Source: Streptomyces sp. V3I7
Lineage (GTDB): Bacteria; Actinomycetota; Actinomycetes; Streptomycetales; Streptomycetaceae
NCBI RefSeq assembly: GCF_030817495.1
Contig: NZ_JAUSZK010000001.1
Span: 620,001 to 684,000 of the forward strand
DNA: 64,000 nt
Reading direction: 5' to 3'
Shown here piece by piece: positions 9,244 through 20,614 of the stretch. The position numbers were made by a program, and so were the translations under genes. Within the stretch, counting starts at the first letter, position 1. The number at the start of each line of letters is the position of its first letter. The notes below the pieces were generated by a model. That model saw nothing but the letters and a program-made list of their open reading frames with translations. It did not search any database and was not told where the DNA came from.

Positions 9244-9318
9244 ACGCGCGCGTGAAGCCCAGCCGATCCCGGGCCGACGCCACGCGCGCGTGGGTGCGCA
9301 GTGAGGCCCCTGCCTCAC
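9244..9318. terminator. Convergent intergenic region with palindromes and hairpin
   Basis: GTGAGGC and GCCTCAC (9301-9318) form a short hairpin between the convergent phytase-like gene and xylA. Just left are two copies of the palindrome ACGCGCGCGT (9244-9253 and 9282-9291). The hairpin could end transcripts from both sides; there is no U-tract. Confidence 0.4.
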
Positions 9319-9328
9319 GGGCACGCAC

Positions 9329-10695
<1,367 letters not shown>

Positions 10696-12141
10696 ATGTC
10701 AGCAGCCGAGGGTCCGCTCGTCGTCGGCGTGGACACATCCACCCAGTCCACCAAGGTTCTTGTCGTCGACGCGGCCACCGGGCAGGTGGTGGCCAGCGGC
10801 CGGGCGCCGCACACCGTCTCTTCAGGAGCGGGCCGGGAGAGCGATCCGCGCCAGTGGTGGGACGCCCTGTGCGAGGCGCTGCACCAGTGCGGCGAGGCGG
10901 CCCACGAGGCTGCCGCCGTGTCGATCGGCGGCCAGCAGCACGGCCTGGTCACCCTGGACGCCGATGGCGAACCGGTACGCCCGGCACTGCTGTGGAACGA
11001 CGTTCGCTCGGCGCCGCAGGCCCGCCGTCTCGTCCAGGAGCTGGGCGGCCCCAAGGCCTGGGCGGAGCGCACCGGCAGCGTCCCCGGCGCATCCTTCACC
11101 GTCGCCAAGTGGGCGTGGCTGGCCGAACACGAGCCGCACGCGGCCCGCGCCACGAAGGCGGTACGCCTCCCCCACGACTACCTCACCGAGCGTCTCACCG
11201 GTCAGGGAACGACCGACCGCGGCGACGTCTCCGGCACCGGCTGGTGGGCCTCCGGAACCGAGACGTACGACGAGGAGACTCTCGCCCATGTGGGCCTCGA
11301 CCCGGCGCTGCTGCCTCACGTGGTGCGGCCGGGCGAAGTGGCCGGCACCGTCCGCGACAGCCACGACCTGCCGTTCTCCAAGGGCACCCTGGTAGCACCC
11401 GGCACCGGTGACAACGCCGCGGCCGCGCTCGGCCTCGGGCTGCGTCCAGGCACCCCGGTGCTGAGCCTTGGAACCTCGGGCACGGTGTACGCCGTGTCCC
11501 GGAACCGCCCCACCGATCCGACCGGTACGGTCGCGGGCTTCGCCGACGCGCACGGCGACTGGCTGCCGCTGGCATGTACCCTGAACTGCACCCTGGCTGT
11601 CGATCGCGTCGCCGCCCTGCTGAGCCTGGACCGCGAGGCCGTCGACACCGACACTGCCGTCACCCTCCTCCCCTACCTGGACGGCGAACGCACCCCGAAC
11701 CTGCCGAACGCCTCCGGCATGCTGCACGGCCTGCGCCACGACACGACTCCCGGGCAGATTCTGCAGGCCGCGTACGACGGTGCTGTCCACTCGCTGCTCG
11801 GCGCCCTCGACCTGGTGCTCGACGAGGACGCGGACCGCAGCACGCCACTGCTGCTGATCGGCGGCGGGGCGCGCGGGACGGCCTGGCAGCAGACCGTACG
11901 CCGGCTTTCGGGTCGGGCGGTCCAGGTACCGAAGGCGAAGGAACTGGTGGCGCTCGGCGCTGCGGCCCAGGCGGCCGGGCTGCTCACCGGCGAGTCCCCG
12001 GCGGCGGTAGCCCGCCGTTGGGACACGGCCGCGGGCCCGGTCCTCGACGCGGTGGAACGGGACGAGGCGACGCTGGCGCGGATCACCGGGGTACTCTCCG
12101 ACGCGGCCACACTGCTGGAACGCGGATCGGAAGCACACTGA
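10696..12141 (+). CDS. xylB: Xylulokinase
   Basis: Phosphorylates D-xylulose to xylulose 5-phosphate, which enters the pentose phosphate pathway. The 481-residue FGGY kinase begins VVGVDTSTQSTKVLVVD (phosphate-1 motif) and has ISIGGQQHGLV-type substrate residues, the catalytic Asp region GTGDNAAAALGLGL, and LIGGGARGTAWQQTVRRL near the C-terminus. The start at 10696 follows GGAAGAGGGAGTGCCCG; the frame runs further upstream without a site. It is divergent from xylA and followed 125 bp later by the ROK regulator. Confidence 0.93.
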   Translation: MSAAEGPLVVGVDTSTQSTKVLVVDAATGQVVASGRAPHTVSSGAGRESDPRQWWDALCEALHQCGEAAHEAAAVSIGGQQHGLVTLDADGEPVRPALLWNDVRSAPQARRLVQELGGPKAWAERTGSVPGASFTVAKWAWLAEHEPHAARATKAVRLPHDYLTERLTGQGTTDRGDVSGTGWWASGTETYDEETLAHVGLDPALLPHVVRPGEVAGTVRDSHDLPFSKGTLVAPGTGDNAAAALGLGLRPGTPVLSLGTSGTVYAVSRNRPTDPTGTVAGFADAHGDWLPLACTLNCTLAVDRVAALLSLDREAVDTDTAVTLLPYLDGERTPNLPNASGMLHGLRHDTTPGQILQAAYDGAVHSLLGALDLVLDEDADRSTPLLLIGGGARGTAWQQTVRRLSGRAVQVPKAKELVALGAAAQAAGLLTGESPAAVARRWDTAAGPVLDAVERDEATLARITGVLSDAATLLERGSEAH

Positions 12142-12266
12142 CCGAAGGAACCGCCGGTCGCCGCGCGAGAGGCGCGCCACAATCTCCGGTGAGCGGTCCG
12201 GCCCACGTTCACCGGCGAGGCGTAGAGAGTCCGAGGGCCGACCACAGACCGAGGATTCACGCAGGC

Positions 12267-13544
12267 ATGAGCGCACCACTGCCCGAGGACCACCGGTCCG
12301 GATCCGGTCACCCTACGCTGGAGGACGCCAGACGCCGCGGCCAACTGCATCAGGAGCGTCCATCCGGGTCAGGCCAAGCCCCGCCCGACACCCAGCAGGG
12401 CATACGCCGCCGCAACCTTGCCCGGGTCATGCATGCCGTCAGCGCCGAGGGCCTGCTCTCACGTGCTGCGATCGCCTCGCGTATCGGCTTGACGCGGGCG
12501 GCGGTCTCGACGCTCGTGGACGACCTCATCCGCTGGAAACTTCTGGAGGAACTCGGGCCCGAACGGCCAGGCCGGGTGGGCCGCCCCGGGTCGGCGCTGG
12601 CTGTCAGCGGGCGCGGGCCGGCCGGGATCGGGGCGGAGGTCGGCGTCGATCATCTCGCGGTGTGCGCGGTCGATCTGCGCGGTGAGGTACGCGCACGGGC
12701 GGTGCGGCGCGTCGCCAACCGGGGCCGCTCCCCCGAGGCGGTGGTCAAGGAGCTCGCCGCGTTGGTACGCCGGGTTGCCGGCGAGGCCGAGCCTGAGGGA
12801 CTGTGGTCGGCCGGGCTGGCGATCGCCGTCCCCGGTCTGGTGGCTCGCGACGCCCGTACGGTCGTCCGCGCTCCGAACCTCGACTGGCGCGACGCGGACC
12901 TCGGCGCCCTGCTGCACGTCGCCGTACCGGTGACCGTGGACAACGAAGCCAACTTCGGCGCCCTCGCCGAGCTCTGGCTCGGGGGTGCGGACGGTCCACG
13001 GGACTTCCTGCACGTGTCGGCCGAGATCGGCATCGGCGCCGCCCTCATCGTCGACGGGCAACTGCTGTGCGGAAGCCGCGGGTTCGCGGGCGAGCTCGGG
13101 CATGTGCCCGTGCGGCCTGACGGACCCCGGTGCCCTTGCGGTGGGCGCGGTTGTCTGGAGCAGTACGCGGGCGAGGAGGCGGTGTTGCGTGCGGCCGGCC
13201 TGGAGCCGGGCGAGGACCGGGTCGGGCTGCTGGCCCACTGCACCGAGACAGGCGACGAGCGTGTACGGCGTGCGCTGTACGACGCCGGCACCGCCCTCGG
13301 CATCGCACTGACCGGGGCGGTCAACCTGCTGGATCCTGCGGCCGTTGTCCTGGGCGGCTCGTTGGCGAGGCTCTCTCCTTGGCTTCTGCCCTCGCTCACC
13401 CGCGAATTGGGCGACCGAACCGCCGGTCCGGCGTGTCCGGTCTCGGTGTCGCGGCTCGGTCCCGAGGGCCCGTTGCTCGGTGCCGCGCACTCGGTGGTAC
13501 GGGCTGTGCTCGACGATCCTGCGACGATGGCCGAGCGCGCCTGA
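12267..13544 (+). CDS. ROK family transcriptional regulator (XylR type)
   Basis: A 425-residue regulator with an N-terminal MarR-like winged helix (about residues 50-105: RRRNLARVMHAV, LSRAAIASRIGLTRAAVSTLVDDLI) and a ROK sugar-kinase-like domain. That domain contains the zinc-finger-like CPCGGRGCLEQYAG segment and LDPAAVVLGG. The start ATG 12267 has only a modest GAGGATT site, and the first 45 residues look disordered, so a later start is possible. Its place directly behind xylB suggests it represses xylA and xylB until xylose binds. Confidence 0.85.
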   Translation: MSAPLPEDHRSGSGHPTLEDARRRGQLHQERPSGSGQAPPDTQQGIRRRNLARVMHAVSAEGLLSRAAIASRIGLTRAAVSTLVDDLIRWKLLEELGPERPGRVGRPGSALAVSGRGPAGIGAEVGVDHLAVCAVDLRGEVRARAVRRVANRGRSPEAVVKELAALVRRVAGEAEPEGLWSAGLAIAVPGLVARDARTVVRAPNLDWRDADLGALLHVAVPVTVDNEANFGALAELWLGGADGPRDFLHVSAEIGIGAALIVDGQLLCGSRGFAGELGHVPVRPDGPRCPCGGRGCLEQYAGEEAVLRAAGLEPGEDRVGLLAHCTETGDERVRRALYDAGTALGIALTGAVNLLDPAAVVLGGSLARLSPWLLPSLTRELGDRTAGPACPVSVSRLGPEGPLLGAAHSVVRAVLDDPATMAERA

Positions 13545-13741
13545 ACCGACGGAACACATCTCGTCTCGGTGGGTTCCGCTCGAACGGGTGACGCAGTTAT
13601 CCACAGTTCTGGCCTCGTCCACGGAACCACGCCGCGCTCTTCTGCCCAACCCTCAGGCGCCGTACCGTGATTCGCGTGAGGCACAGCGGCCGGGCCGTCC
13701 CGGCGACCGGTTATGCCGGAGTGGACGAGGGGGGTTCACGC

Positions 13742-15226
13742 ATGTCGGAGGATACGAGTGGGAGTCTTCGGCGCGACGCCATCGGGTTGCGCGAGGTCCT
13801 GTTCCAGAGCATCACGGCCATGGCACCCGCCGCCGCGGTCGCCGCGTCCATTCCATCGGGTGCCGCCTTCGCGGGCGGCAGTCTGCCGCTCGCCGTGCTG
13901 ATCGCGCTCGTGGCCTGCCTGTTCACGGCGTCCTGCGTGGCTGAGCTGGCCAGAGAACTCCCGGCGGCCGGCTCGGTCGCCACGTACGCGGCACAGGGGC
14001 TGCACCCCGCAGTGGGCTTCCTCGTCGGCTGGGGTTACGTCTTCGTGGAGGCGCTGGTCCCACCGCTGCTCCTCCTTCAACTGGGGTTCACGACGGCGGG
14101 CACGCTGCATCAGGAATGGCCGTCGTATCCGGCGGATCTGTGGTGGCCGTGGTCGCTCGCGGGCGCCGCGGTGATAGCCGCCGCCGGCTACCTGGGAGTA
14201 CGCGCCTCGGCCCGCTTCGGCACGATCCTCGGTGTCTTCGAGGTCCTGGTCTTCCTGGTGTTCGCGGTGTGGCTCATCGGCAAAGCCGGAGGGGACAACA
14301 CCCTCTCCGTGTTCACCACTTCGCACACGGCCGAAGGACACACGGGCGTCAGCGGGGTCTTCGCGGGATCCGTCTACACGGTGCTGGCGTTCGCCGGGTT
14401 CGAAGCGGCTGCTCCGCTCGCCGAGGAGACACGCGATCCGCGCCGGACGATGCACCGAGCGGTGCTGGGCGCGGCCCTCGGCATCGGGGTGTTCTACGTG
14501 GTGACGACGTACGCGATGACCGTCTACTTCGGCCCGGACCGATTCGGGACGTTCGGTGCCTCAGGTGACGCGTCCTGGGAGGGAGTCGCACGCGCCTCGT
14601 ACGGGCTGTTCTGGGTGTTGATCTTCCTGGCAGTGGTCAACTCGACGATCGCCAACGCCAACGCATGCGCCAACGTGTCCACACGAACTGCCTTCGCACT
14701 CGCCCGCATCCGCGTCCTCCCCCGCTTCCTCGCGGTGCTCCACCCTCGTCATCGCTCCCCTGTCGTCGGCATAGCGGTGCAGACCGTGGTCGCGGTCGGC
14801 GCGGTGCTGGGACTCGGTTTCGGCTACGACCCGGTGACCGCGTTCCTGCTTCTGGCAACGGTGATCGTCACGGTCGTCATCGGCGTCTACATCGTCGTGA
14901 ACCTCGCCTGCGCGGGTTACTTCCTGCGCCGTGGGCGTGCGGCACTCAAGCCGGTACGGCATGTGATGTTCCCGCTGCTGGGCATCGCGGCGTTCGTCCC
15001 CGCCCTGCTGACCGCGGCCGGGCTGCCGGTGTTCGACTTCGTGAGCCGCCTGACCGCGCCTGTGTCGTACGCCGGCCCTGTCGTGGGCGTCTGGATGGCC
15101 GTCGGCGTCGTGGCCCTGCTCGTGCTGCTACGGCGTCACCCCGACCGAATAGCCGACACCGCCCGTGTCCACCTTGACGAGCCCTCTTCCCCGGGCCTTC
15201 TGGAGAACGGAGCCGTGCAGCGATGA
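13742..15226 (+). CDS. APC superfamily amino acid/amine permease
   Basis: A 494-residue cytoplasmic-membrane transporter with about 12 hydrophobic helices. It starts with the family pattern LRRDAIGLREVLFQSITAMAPAAAVAAS and has AELARELPAAGSVATYAAQGLHP in helix 2/3 and GFEAAAPLAEETRDPRRTM after helix 6. The start at 13742 follows CGAGGGGGGTTCACGC. The last four bases (ATGA) overlap the start of the amidase gene, so the two are translationally coupled. The cargo is probably an amine, amide or amino acid whose product the amidase handles; the exact substrate is unknown. Confidence 0.85.
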   Translation: MSEDTSGSLRRDAIGLREVLFQSITAMAPAAAVAASIPSGAAFAGGSLPLAVLIALVACLFTASCVAELARELPAAGSVATYAAQGLHPAVGFLVGWGYVFVEALVPPLLLLQLGFTTAGTLHQEWPSYPADLWWPWSLAGAAVIAAAGYLGVRASARFGTILGVFEVLVFLVFAVWLIGKAGGDNTLSVFTTSHTAEGHTGVSGVFAGSVYTVLAFAGFEAAAPLAEETRDPRRTMHRAVLGAALGIGVFYVVTTYAMTVYFGPDRFGTFGASGDASWEGVARASYGLFWVLIFLAVVNSTIANANACANVSTRTAFALARIRVLPRFLAVLHPRHRSPVVGIAVQTVVAVGAVLGLGFGYDPVTAFLLLATVIVTVVIGVYIVVNLACAGYFLRRGRAALKPVRHVMFPLLGIAAFVPALLTAAGLPVFDFVSRLTAPVSYAGPVVGVWMAVGVVALLVLLRRHPDRIADTARVHLDEPSSPGLLENGAVQR

Positions 15227-16287
15227 GCGACCCGCGAATCGTCACCATGCGCCCTCGACCGGGTGACTACGCCTGGACGTTCGGGGGAGCACCGCCGGTG
15301 GCGCGGATCGCACCCGGGACGGTCCTCGACCTGTACACGGAGGACTGCTTCGCCGGCCGGGTGCGGTCCGAGAAGGACCTGGTGTCCGAGGTGTGCGAGT
15401 TCCCGTACCTGAATCCGCAGACCGGGCCCTTCCACATCGAGGGCGCCGAGCCGGGCGACACGGTCGCGGTGCACTTCGTGTCGATCGAACCCGCACGGGA
15501 CTGGGCGGCCTCGACCACTGTCCCCCTGTTCGGCGCGCTCACCTCGACGCACACCACCGCCACGCTCCAGCCTCCCCTCCCGGAGACGGTGTGGATCTGG
15601 CAGCTGGACCGGGCCCGGCGCACCGCGCTGTTCCGGGCGCACTACGGCGACTTCGAGGCCGAGCTGCCTATGGACCCGATGCACGGCACCGTGGGTGTCG
15701 CGCCGGCCAACCTGGAAGTGCGCTCAGCTCTGGTGCCCGACGCGCACGGCGGGAACATGGACACCCCCGAGATGCGGGCCGGGGTCACCTGCTACCTCGG
15801 GGTGAATGTCGACGGGGCGTTGCTCAGCCTCGGTGACGGACACGCTCGGCAGGGCGAAGGCGAGACGTGCGGGGTGGCCGTCGAGTGCGCGATGAACACC
15901 GTGGTGATCGTCGAACTCCTCAAGGGTGTCGCCACTACGTGGCCCCGGCTGGAGTCCGACACCCACATCATCTCGACGGGTTCGGCACGCCCGTTGGAGG
16001 ACGCCTTCCGGATATCCCAGCTCGACCTGGTGCAGTGGCTGGTGCACGACTACGGGTTCGGTGAGCTGGACGCGTATCAGTTCGCGACTCAGACGGTCGA
16101 GTCCCCGCTGGCCAACGTGTGCGACACCAACTACACGTGTGTGGCCAAACTCCGTAAGAAATGGCTGCCACCGAGCGAGCCGTACCGCGCAGCGCACGCG
16201 CGACTGCGCGAGACGGCGGCGGCACTACGCCGTGACAGCACTGAATCGACCGCGCTGAATCCCTTGTCCCAACTCCCCCACTCCTGA
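15223..16287 (+). CDS. Acetamidase/formamidase family protein
   Basis: A 354-residue FmdA/AmdA-type hydrolase (PF03069) releasing ammonia from short-chain amides. Typical features are the N-terminal WTFGGAPPVARIAPGTVLDLYTEDCF, HIEGAEPGDTVAVHFVSIEPARDW, PMHGTVGVAP, the metal-site segment GGNMDTPEMRAG, and LSLGDGHARQGEGETCGVAVEC. Length is in the family range. It overlaps the upstream permease by 4 bp, pointing to coupled uptake and hydrolysis of an amide nitrogen source. Confidence 0.87.
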   Translation: MSDPRIVTMRPRPGDYAWTFGGAPPVARIAPGTVLDLYTEDCFAGRVRSEKDLVSEVCEFPYLNPQTGPFHIEGAEPGDTVAVHFVSIEPARDWAASTTVPLFGALTSTHTTATLQPPLPETVWIWQLDRARRTALFRAHYGDFEAELPMDPMHGTVGVAPANLEVRSALVPDAHGGNMDTPEMRAGVTCYLGVNVDGALLSLGDGHARQGEGETCGVAVECAMNTVVIVELLKGVATTWPRLESDTHIISTGSARPLEDAFRISQLDLVQWLVHDYGFGELDAYQFATQTVESPLANVCDTNYTCVAKLRKKWLPPSEPYRAAHARLRETAAALRRDSTESTALNPLSQLPHS

Positions 16288-16301
16288 AGGGCATCCCCAT
16301 C

Positions 16302-16901
16302 ATGGACCAGGAAAGACCGCTCCCCAGCAGGCGGCTACTCCTGAAGGGCACAGCCCTCGCCGCCGTCCCCTACGCGTTACTCCCCGCAACGCAGGCCGGC
16401 GCGCAGGCGCAGACCAGCGACTACCCGCCCGCGGAATGGCAACCGGCGAGCACCTCCAACTACACGGCCTCGACCCGGCCGTCGGCCTATCGCATCGACC
16501 GCGTGATCATCCACGTCACGCAGGAGACCTACAACACCACCCTGTCCATCTTCCAGAACCCGGCCAAGCAGGTATCGGCCCACTACGTGGTGCGCTCCGC
16601 CGACGGGCACGTCGCGCAGTGCGTACGCGAGGCGGACATCGCCTGGCACGCAGGGGACTGGAGCTACAACACTCGCAGCATCGGCATCGAACACGAGGGC
16701 TGGGTGGACCAGCCCGCCTACTTCACCAATGCCCTGTACGAGCAGTCGGCGCGGCTGACGGCGGCGATCTGCAACAAGTACGGCATTCCCAAGGACCGGG
16801 AGCACATCCTCGGGCACTACCAAGTGCCGGGTACCGATCACACCGACCCGGGACCGAACTGGGACTGGGTCCGCTACATAAGAATGGTCAACTTCGCGTG
16901 A
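16302..16901 (+). CDS. Secreted N-acetylmuramoyl-L-alanine amidase
   Basis: Cleaves the amide bond between MurNAc and the stem peptide in peptidoglycan. The 199-residue protein begins with a Tat-like signal (PSRRLLLKGTALAAVPYALLPA, arginine pair before a hydrophobic run), followed by an amidase_2 (T7-lysozyme-like) domain. Zinc ligands are visible as His in VIIHVTQ (about residue 67) and in GHYQVPGTDHTDPG (about 170-183). WHAGDWSYNTRSIGIEHEG is also characteristic. It lies 14 bp after the amidase/formamidase gene. Confidence 0.88.
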   Translation: MDQERPLPSRRLLLKGTALAAVPYALLPATQAGAQAQTSDYPPAEWQPASTSNYTASTRPSAYRIDRVIIHVTQETYNTTLSIFQNPAKQVSAHYVVRSADGHVAQCVREADIAWHAGDWSYNTRSIGIEHEGWVDQPAYFTNALYEQSARLTAAICNKYGIPKDREHILGHYQVPGTDHTDPGPNWDWVRYIRMVNFA

Positions 16902-17048
16902 TGGCGGCCTGAAGAGCAGTGCGGGGGCCGGACGTTACCCAACGGTGGCTCTGGCGCCAGCCGTTCCACCTCAGCACGGGGGTGTCGGTCGCTCCGATTC
17001 CAGCGAGGCCGGTCACAACGGTTGTCCGCGCGGCCACTCCGAGTGACG

Positions 17049-18353
17049 ATGTTCGAGTCCGCATCGCCGTCCGGGGAGGCCGAGTTGTCCGATCCATGGG
17101 TGGCCCTGGAGCCGGGAGCCGACCCTGCCGAACGTGTACGGGTGCTGCGCCGGGCGCACGAGACGTTCACCACCGGCGGCACGGTGCCGCGGCCGGTGCG
17201 GTCGGTGGTGGCGGAATCGTGGCGGCGTTCCGCGCGGGCCGGCGTGGGGCCGGAGAGCACCGCGAGCGTGGGGCTCATGGGCGGGGACCTCGGTGCGTAT
17301 CGCGCGGAGCATCCGCTGGCGCGGGTGATGCCGCTGTTCCGTGAGTTGCTGGGCACGTTCGCGGCGGACGGCGAGCATCTGCTCGCCGTGTGCGACGCGA
17401 GCGGCACGATGCTGTGGGTCGAGGGTCACCCGGCGACGCGGCGCAAGGCGGACCGGATGAACTTCGTCCCCGGTGCGCGCTGGGCGGAGTCCGCGGTGGG
17501 AACGAACGCGCCGGGCACGGCGGTAGCCGTCGACCGACCGGTGCAGGTCTTCGCGGCGGAGCACTTCGTCCGGCAGGTGCAGCCGTGGACGTGCGCGGCC
17601 GCGCCGGTGCACGATCCGCACACGGGGCGGGTGCTCGGCGCCGTGGACATCACCGGCGGCGACCGGCTGGCCCATCCGCACAGCCTGGGCTTCGTGCAGG
17701 CGGTGGCCCGTGCGGCCGAGTCCCACCTCGCGCTGCTCGCACCGCCCCCTCCCGCCGACGCGACGCCCAGCCTGACCGTACTGGGGCACGACGAGGCCCA
17801 ACTCCGGCTGGACGGGAGGCGGATCAGACTGAGTCGTCGGCACAGTGAACTCCTGGTGCTGCTCGCCCGGCATCCGGAGGGACTGACCGGCGACGAGCTG
17901 CTGTGCGCGCTGTACGAGGACGAGAGGGTGACACCGGTGACCTTGCGCGCCGAGTTGGTCCGGTTGCGCAGGCTGCTCGGACCGGCGCTGCTCGCGTCAC
18001 GGCCGTACCGGCTGACGGTACCGGTCGAGTCCGATGCCGCCGCGGTCGAGCGGCGTCTGGCGGCGGGAGCGGTCACCGCGGCGGCGGCGGCGTACACGGG
18101 CCCGCTACTGCCCGGCTCGCAGGCGCCGGAGGTGGCACGGCTCCGGCGGCGGCTGGCCGACAGCCTGCGAGCGGCGCTGATCACCCGCCGCGATCCCGAC
18201 CTGCTGGCGGACTGGGCGCACGCGCCCTGGGGAGGGGACGACCTGCCGGTGTGGCGGGCACTGGCGGCGGTCCGGCCGACGGCACCGGTGCGGGCGCGGC
18301 TGGCGGAGCTGGAGTGCGAACTGGCGGCGCACCAGGAACGGAGGCCGCGCTGA
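17049..18353 (+). CDS. GAF-domain transcriptional regulator
   Basis: A 434-residue regulator. Residues about 85-210 form a GAF-type sensor domain ([62 protein letters not shown]). The C-terminal part has a winged-helix region ([29 protein letters not shown]) followed by helical repeats. It is the AcoR-like type found beside Streptomyces aldehyde dehydrogenase genes and probably activates the ALDH 94 bp downstream. The start is uncertain: a GTG two codons earlier and a TTG at 17022 are in frame, and no good ribosome site is visible. Confidence 0.8.
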   Translation: MFESASPSGEAELSDPWVALEPGADPAERVRVLRRAHETFTTGGTVPRPVRSVVAESWRRSARAGVGPESTASVGLMGGDLGAYRAEHPLARVMPLFRELLGTFAADGEHLLAVCDASGTMLWVEGHPATRRKADRMNFVPGARWAESAVGTNAPGTAVAVDRPVQVFAAEHFVRQVQPWTCAAAPVHDPHTGRVLGAVDITGGDRLAHPHSLGFVQAVARAAESHLALLAPPPPADATPSLTVLGHDEAQLRLDGRRIRLSRRHSELLVLLARHPEGLTGDELLCALYEDERVTPVTLRAELVRLRRLLGPALLASRPYRLTVPVESDAAAVERRLAAGAVTAAAAAYTGPLLPGSQAPEVARLRRRLADSLRAALITRRDPDLLADWAHAPWGGDDLPVWRALAAVRPTAPVRARLAELECELAAHQERRPR

Positions 18354-18447
18354 CCGGCGGCGCAACGTAGTCGCAACATTCGCGTTCCTACCCTCCAGGC
18401 GAGAGCTGCCCAACGGCGGGCAGCGCATCACCGGGAGGCAGACCAGC

Positions 18448-19971
18448 ATGACCCGTTACGCGGCGCCCGGCACCGAGGGCGCGATCGTCTCCTACCAGCC
18501 GCGCTACGACCACTTCATCGGCGGCGAGTACGTGCCGCCGGCGCGCGGGCAGTACTTCGAGAACCCGTCGCCGGTGAACGGGCAGCCGTTCACCGAGATC
18601 GCGCGCGGCACCGAGGAGGACGTGGAGCGGGCGCTCGACGCGGCGCACGCGGCCGCTCCCGCCTGGGGCCGTACGTCGGTGGCGGAGCGCTCCGACATCC
18701 TGCTCAAGATCGCCGACCGTATGGAGGCCAACCTCGAGCAGCTGGCGGTCGCCGAGAGCTGGGAGAACGGCAAGCCGGTGCGCGAGACACTGGCGGCCGA
18801 CATCCCGCTCGCCATCGACCACTTCCGCTACTTCGCGGGTGCGATCCGTGCGCAGGAGGGTTCGCTGAGCGAGGTCGACGACGACACGATCGCGTACCAC
18901 TTCCACGAGCCGCTCGGTGTCGTCGCGCAGATCATCCCGTGGAACTTCCCGATCCTGATGGCCACGTGGAAGCTGGCGCCCGCTCTCGCCGCGGGCAACG
19001 CGGTCGTCATCAAGCCGGCCGAGCAGACGCCGGCCTCCATCCACTACTGGATGAGCCTGATCGCGGACCTGCTGCCACCGGGCGTCGTGAACATCGTCAA
19101 CGGCTTCGGCGTGGAGGCGGGCAAGCCGCTGGCGTCCAGCCCGCGGGTGGCGAAGGTCGCGTTCACCGGCGAGACGACGACGGGGCGGCTGATCATGCAG
19201 TACGCCTCCGAGAACATCAAGCCGGTCACACTCGAGCTCGGCGGCAAGTCGCCCAACATCTTCTTCGACGACGTCTGGGCCCACGACGACGACTTCCGGG
19301 ACAAGGCCCTCGAAGGCTTCACGATGTTCGCGCTCAACCAGGGTGAGGTCTGCACCTGCCCGTCCCGGGCGCTCGTCCAGCGCGGCCACTACGCCGAGTT
19401 CATGGAGGCGGTCGTCGCCCGCACCCGCCAGATCAAGCCGGGCCACCCCCTCGACACCGACACGATGATCGGCGCCCAGGCCTCCAACGACCAGCTGGAG
19501 AAGATCCTCTCCTACCTGGACATCGGCCGCCAGGAGGGCGCGAAGGTCCTCACGGGCGGCGAACGCATCGAGCACGACGGCGAGTTGAAGGGCGGCTACT
19601 ACGTCCAGCCGACCATCTTCGAGGGCCACAACCGCATGCGGATCTTCCAGGAGGAGATCTTCGGCCCGGTGGTCTCGGTGACGTCCTTCGACGACTTCGA
19701 CGACGCCATCAAGATCGCCAACGACACCCTCTACGGCCTCGGTGCCGGCGTCTGGACCCGCGACATCAACACCGCCTACCGCGCGGGCCGTTCCATCCAG
19801 GCGGGCCGCGTCTGGACCAACTGCTACCACGCCTACCCGGCCCACGCGGCCTTCGGCGGCTACAAGCAGTCCGGAATCGGTCGCGAGACGCACAAGATGA
19901 TGCTGGACCACTACCAGCAGACGAAGAACATTCTTTGTTCATACAGCCCTAAGAAACTTGGGTTCTTCTAG
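18448..19971 (+). CDS. Aldehyde dehydrogenase (acetaldehyde/chloroacetaldehyde type)
   Basis: NAD(P)-dependent oxidation of aldehydes to carboxylates. The 507-residue protein has the ALDH core: [45 protein letters not shown] with the catalytic Glu, [13 protein letters not shown] with the nucleophilic Cys, and EEIFGPV. The start follows ACCGGGAGGCAGACCAGC. The final 58 bases (19914-19971) are AT-richer than the rest of the gene and are duplicated downstream (25665-25722) in high-GC form, both encoding a QQTKN...[10 protein letters not shown] ending. The present 3' end therefore appears to have been donated by an integrated element while keeping the protein intact. Confidence 0.93.
   Translation: MTRYAAPGTEGAIVSYQPRYDHFIGGEYVPPARGQYFENPSPVNGQPFTEIARGTEEDVERALDAAHAAAPAWGRTSVAERSDILLKIADRMEANLEQLAVAESWENGKPVRETLAADIPLAIDHFRYFAGAIRAQEGSLSEVDDDTIAYHFHEPLGVVAQIIPWNFPILMATWKLAPALAAGNAVVIKPAEQTPASIHYWMSLIADLLPPGVVNIVNGFGVEAGKPLASSPRVAKVAFTGETTTGRLIMQYASENIKPVTLELGGKSPNIFFDDVWAHDDDFRDKALEGFTMFALNQGEVCTCPSRALVQRGHYAEFMEAVVARTRQIKPGHPLDTDTMIGAQASNDQLEKILSYLDIGRQEGAKVLTGGERIEHDGELKGGYYVQPTIFEGHNRMRIFQEEIFGPVVSVTSFDDFDDAIKIANDTLYGLGAGVWTRDINTAYRAGRSIQAGRVWTNCYHAYPAHAAFGGYKQSGIGRETHKMMLDHYQQTKNILCSYSPKKLGFF
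19914..19929. other. Putative left attachment site (att core) in the ALDH 3' end
   Basis: The 16-base core CCAGCAGACGAAGAAC is shared exactly with 25665-25680. After each core, 42 bases run to the same TAG stop and encode near-identical peptides with different codons. The copy here is AT-rich after the core (element-like); the distal copy has normal chromosomal codon use. This is the pattern left by site-specific integration into a gene 3' end. Confidence 0.75.
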
Positions 19972-19982
19972 AGCCTCAAGTT

Positions 19983-20018
19983 GAGTGCCTGGAAGGGGCT
20001 TTACTCTTCCAGGCACTC
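19983..20018 (+). terminator. Terminator after ALDH
   Basis: GAGTGCCTGGAAG (19983-19995) pairs exactly with CTTCCAGGCACTC (20006-20018) around a 10-base loop, 11 bases after the ALDH stop. It probably ends the ALDH transcript and belongs to the integrated segment. Confidence 0.75.
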
Positions 20019-20089
20019 ACAGGGCGAGCCACTATCCGTGACCGCTCAGCAACTTTCCGGACCCGTTCACCATGAATCTGCGCCCGTCC

Positions 20090-20107
20090 CGGACCAGCCA
20101 CGGACCA
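20090..20107. repeat. CGGACCAGCCACGGACCA repeat near left att
   Basis: This 18-mer recurs with one change (CGGACCAGTCACGGACCA) at 25857-25874, between the second ALDH tail and the integrase stop. Each contains two CGGACCA units 11 bases apart. Shorter CGGACCA hits are at about 20893 and 25577. Direct repeats near both att copies are what recombinase arm sites look like, but no binding evidence exists. Confidence 0.5.
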
Positions 20108-20116
20108 GCTGGGGCG

Positions 20117-20560
20117 CTACGCTGCCAGCCGCTTCAACCGGGCCCGCGCCCCCTCGACCCGGGAGGCGGACGCGCTGTCCCACCCCAGCACTAGCGCCGC
20201 CCGCCGAGCACCCAGCCCGTCGTCTCCGGCCTCCACCGCGGCGGCCATCAACGTCTGGTAGTCCACCGACAATCCCTCGACACCGGCCGCGTTCTGACGG
20301 TGACGCACCGCTCGACGCGGTCCCACCGGCCTCGCCGGCGACACCCCGTCGGCAAGCCCGGAGGGCGCATCCTCCTGGGCCAGCGCCTCCAGATACTGCT
20401 CCAGGCCGATCACACGACGCCTGAGCACGTCCTCTGCATCCGCCAGAGCCAGCCGCACCCGCTCCAGCTCGGCCCCGAGTTCCTCCACCAGCACCGCCGC
20501 GGCCTTCTGCCGCCCTTCCAGGACCGCCCGCATCGACGGCATCCGCCACCCCCACGACAG
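20117..20560 (-). pseudogene. Truncated coiled-coil protein of mobile-element type
   Basis: Reading from about 20545, the frame gives MPSMRAVLEGRQKAAAVLVE, a long helical segment, and an end in SRVEGARARLKRLAA. It resembles a common Streptomyces hypothetical protein found beside transposases; those continue with a further C-terminal segment that is missing here. Upstream the frame runs into unrelated sequence (a Vgb-like fragment). I read it as a remnant; its function is unknown. Confidence 0.5.
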
Positions 20561-20614
20561 CTCGGCCAACAACGACCCGAGACTTCCGCGACAGCCGCGA
20601 TCAACGCCAAACCG

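Noticed and set aside
11574..12266. N-terminal extension of the ROK regulator into xylB
   Set aside because: The extension overlaps the conserved xylB coding sequence in another frame; family members start near ATG 12267 or later.
10822..12279. 485-codon minus-strand frame opposite xylB
   Set aside because: Antisense shadow of a well-conserved xylulokinase gene with no recognisable features.
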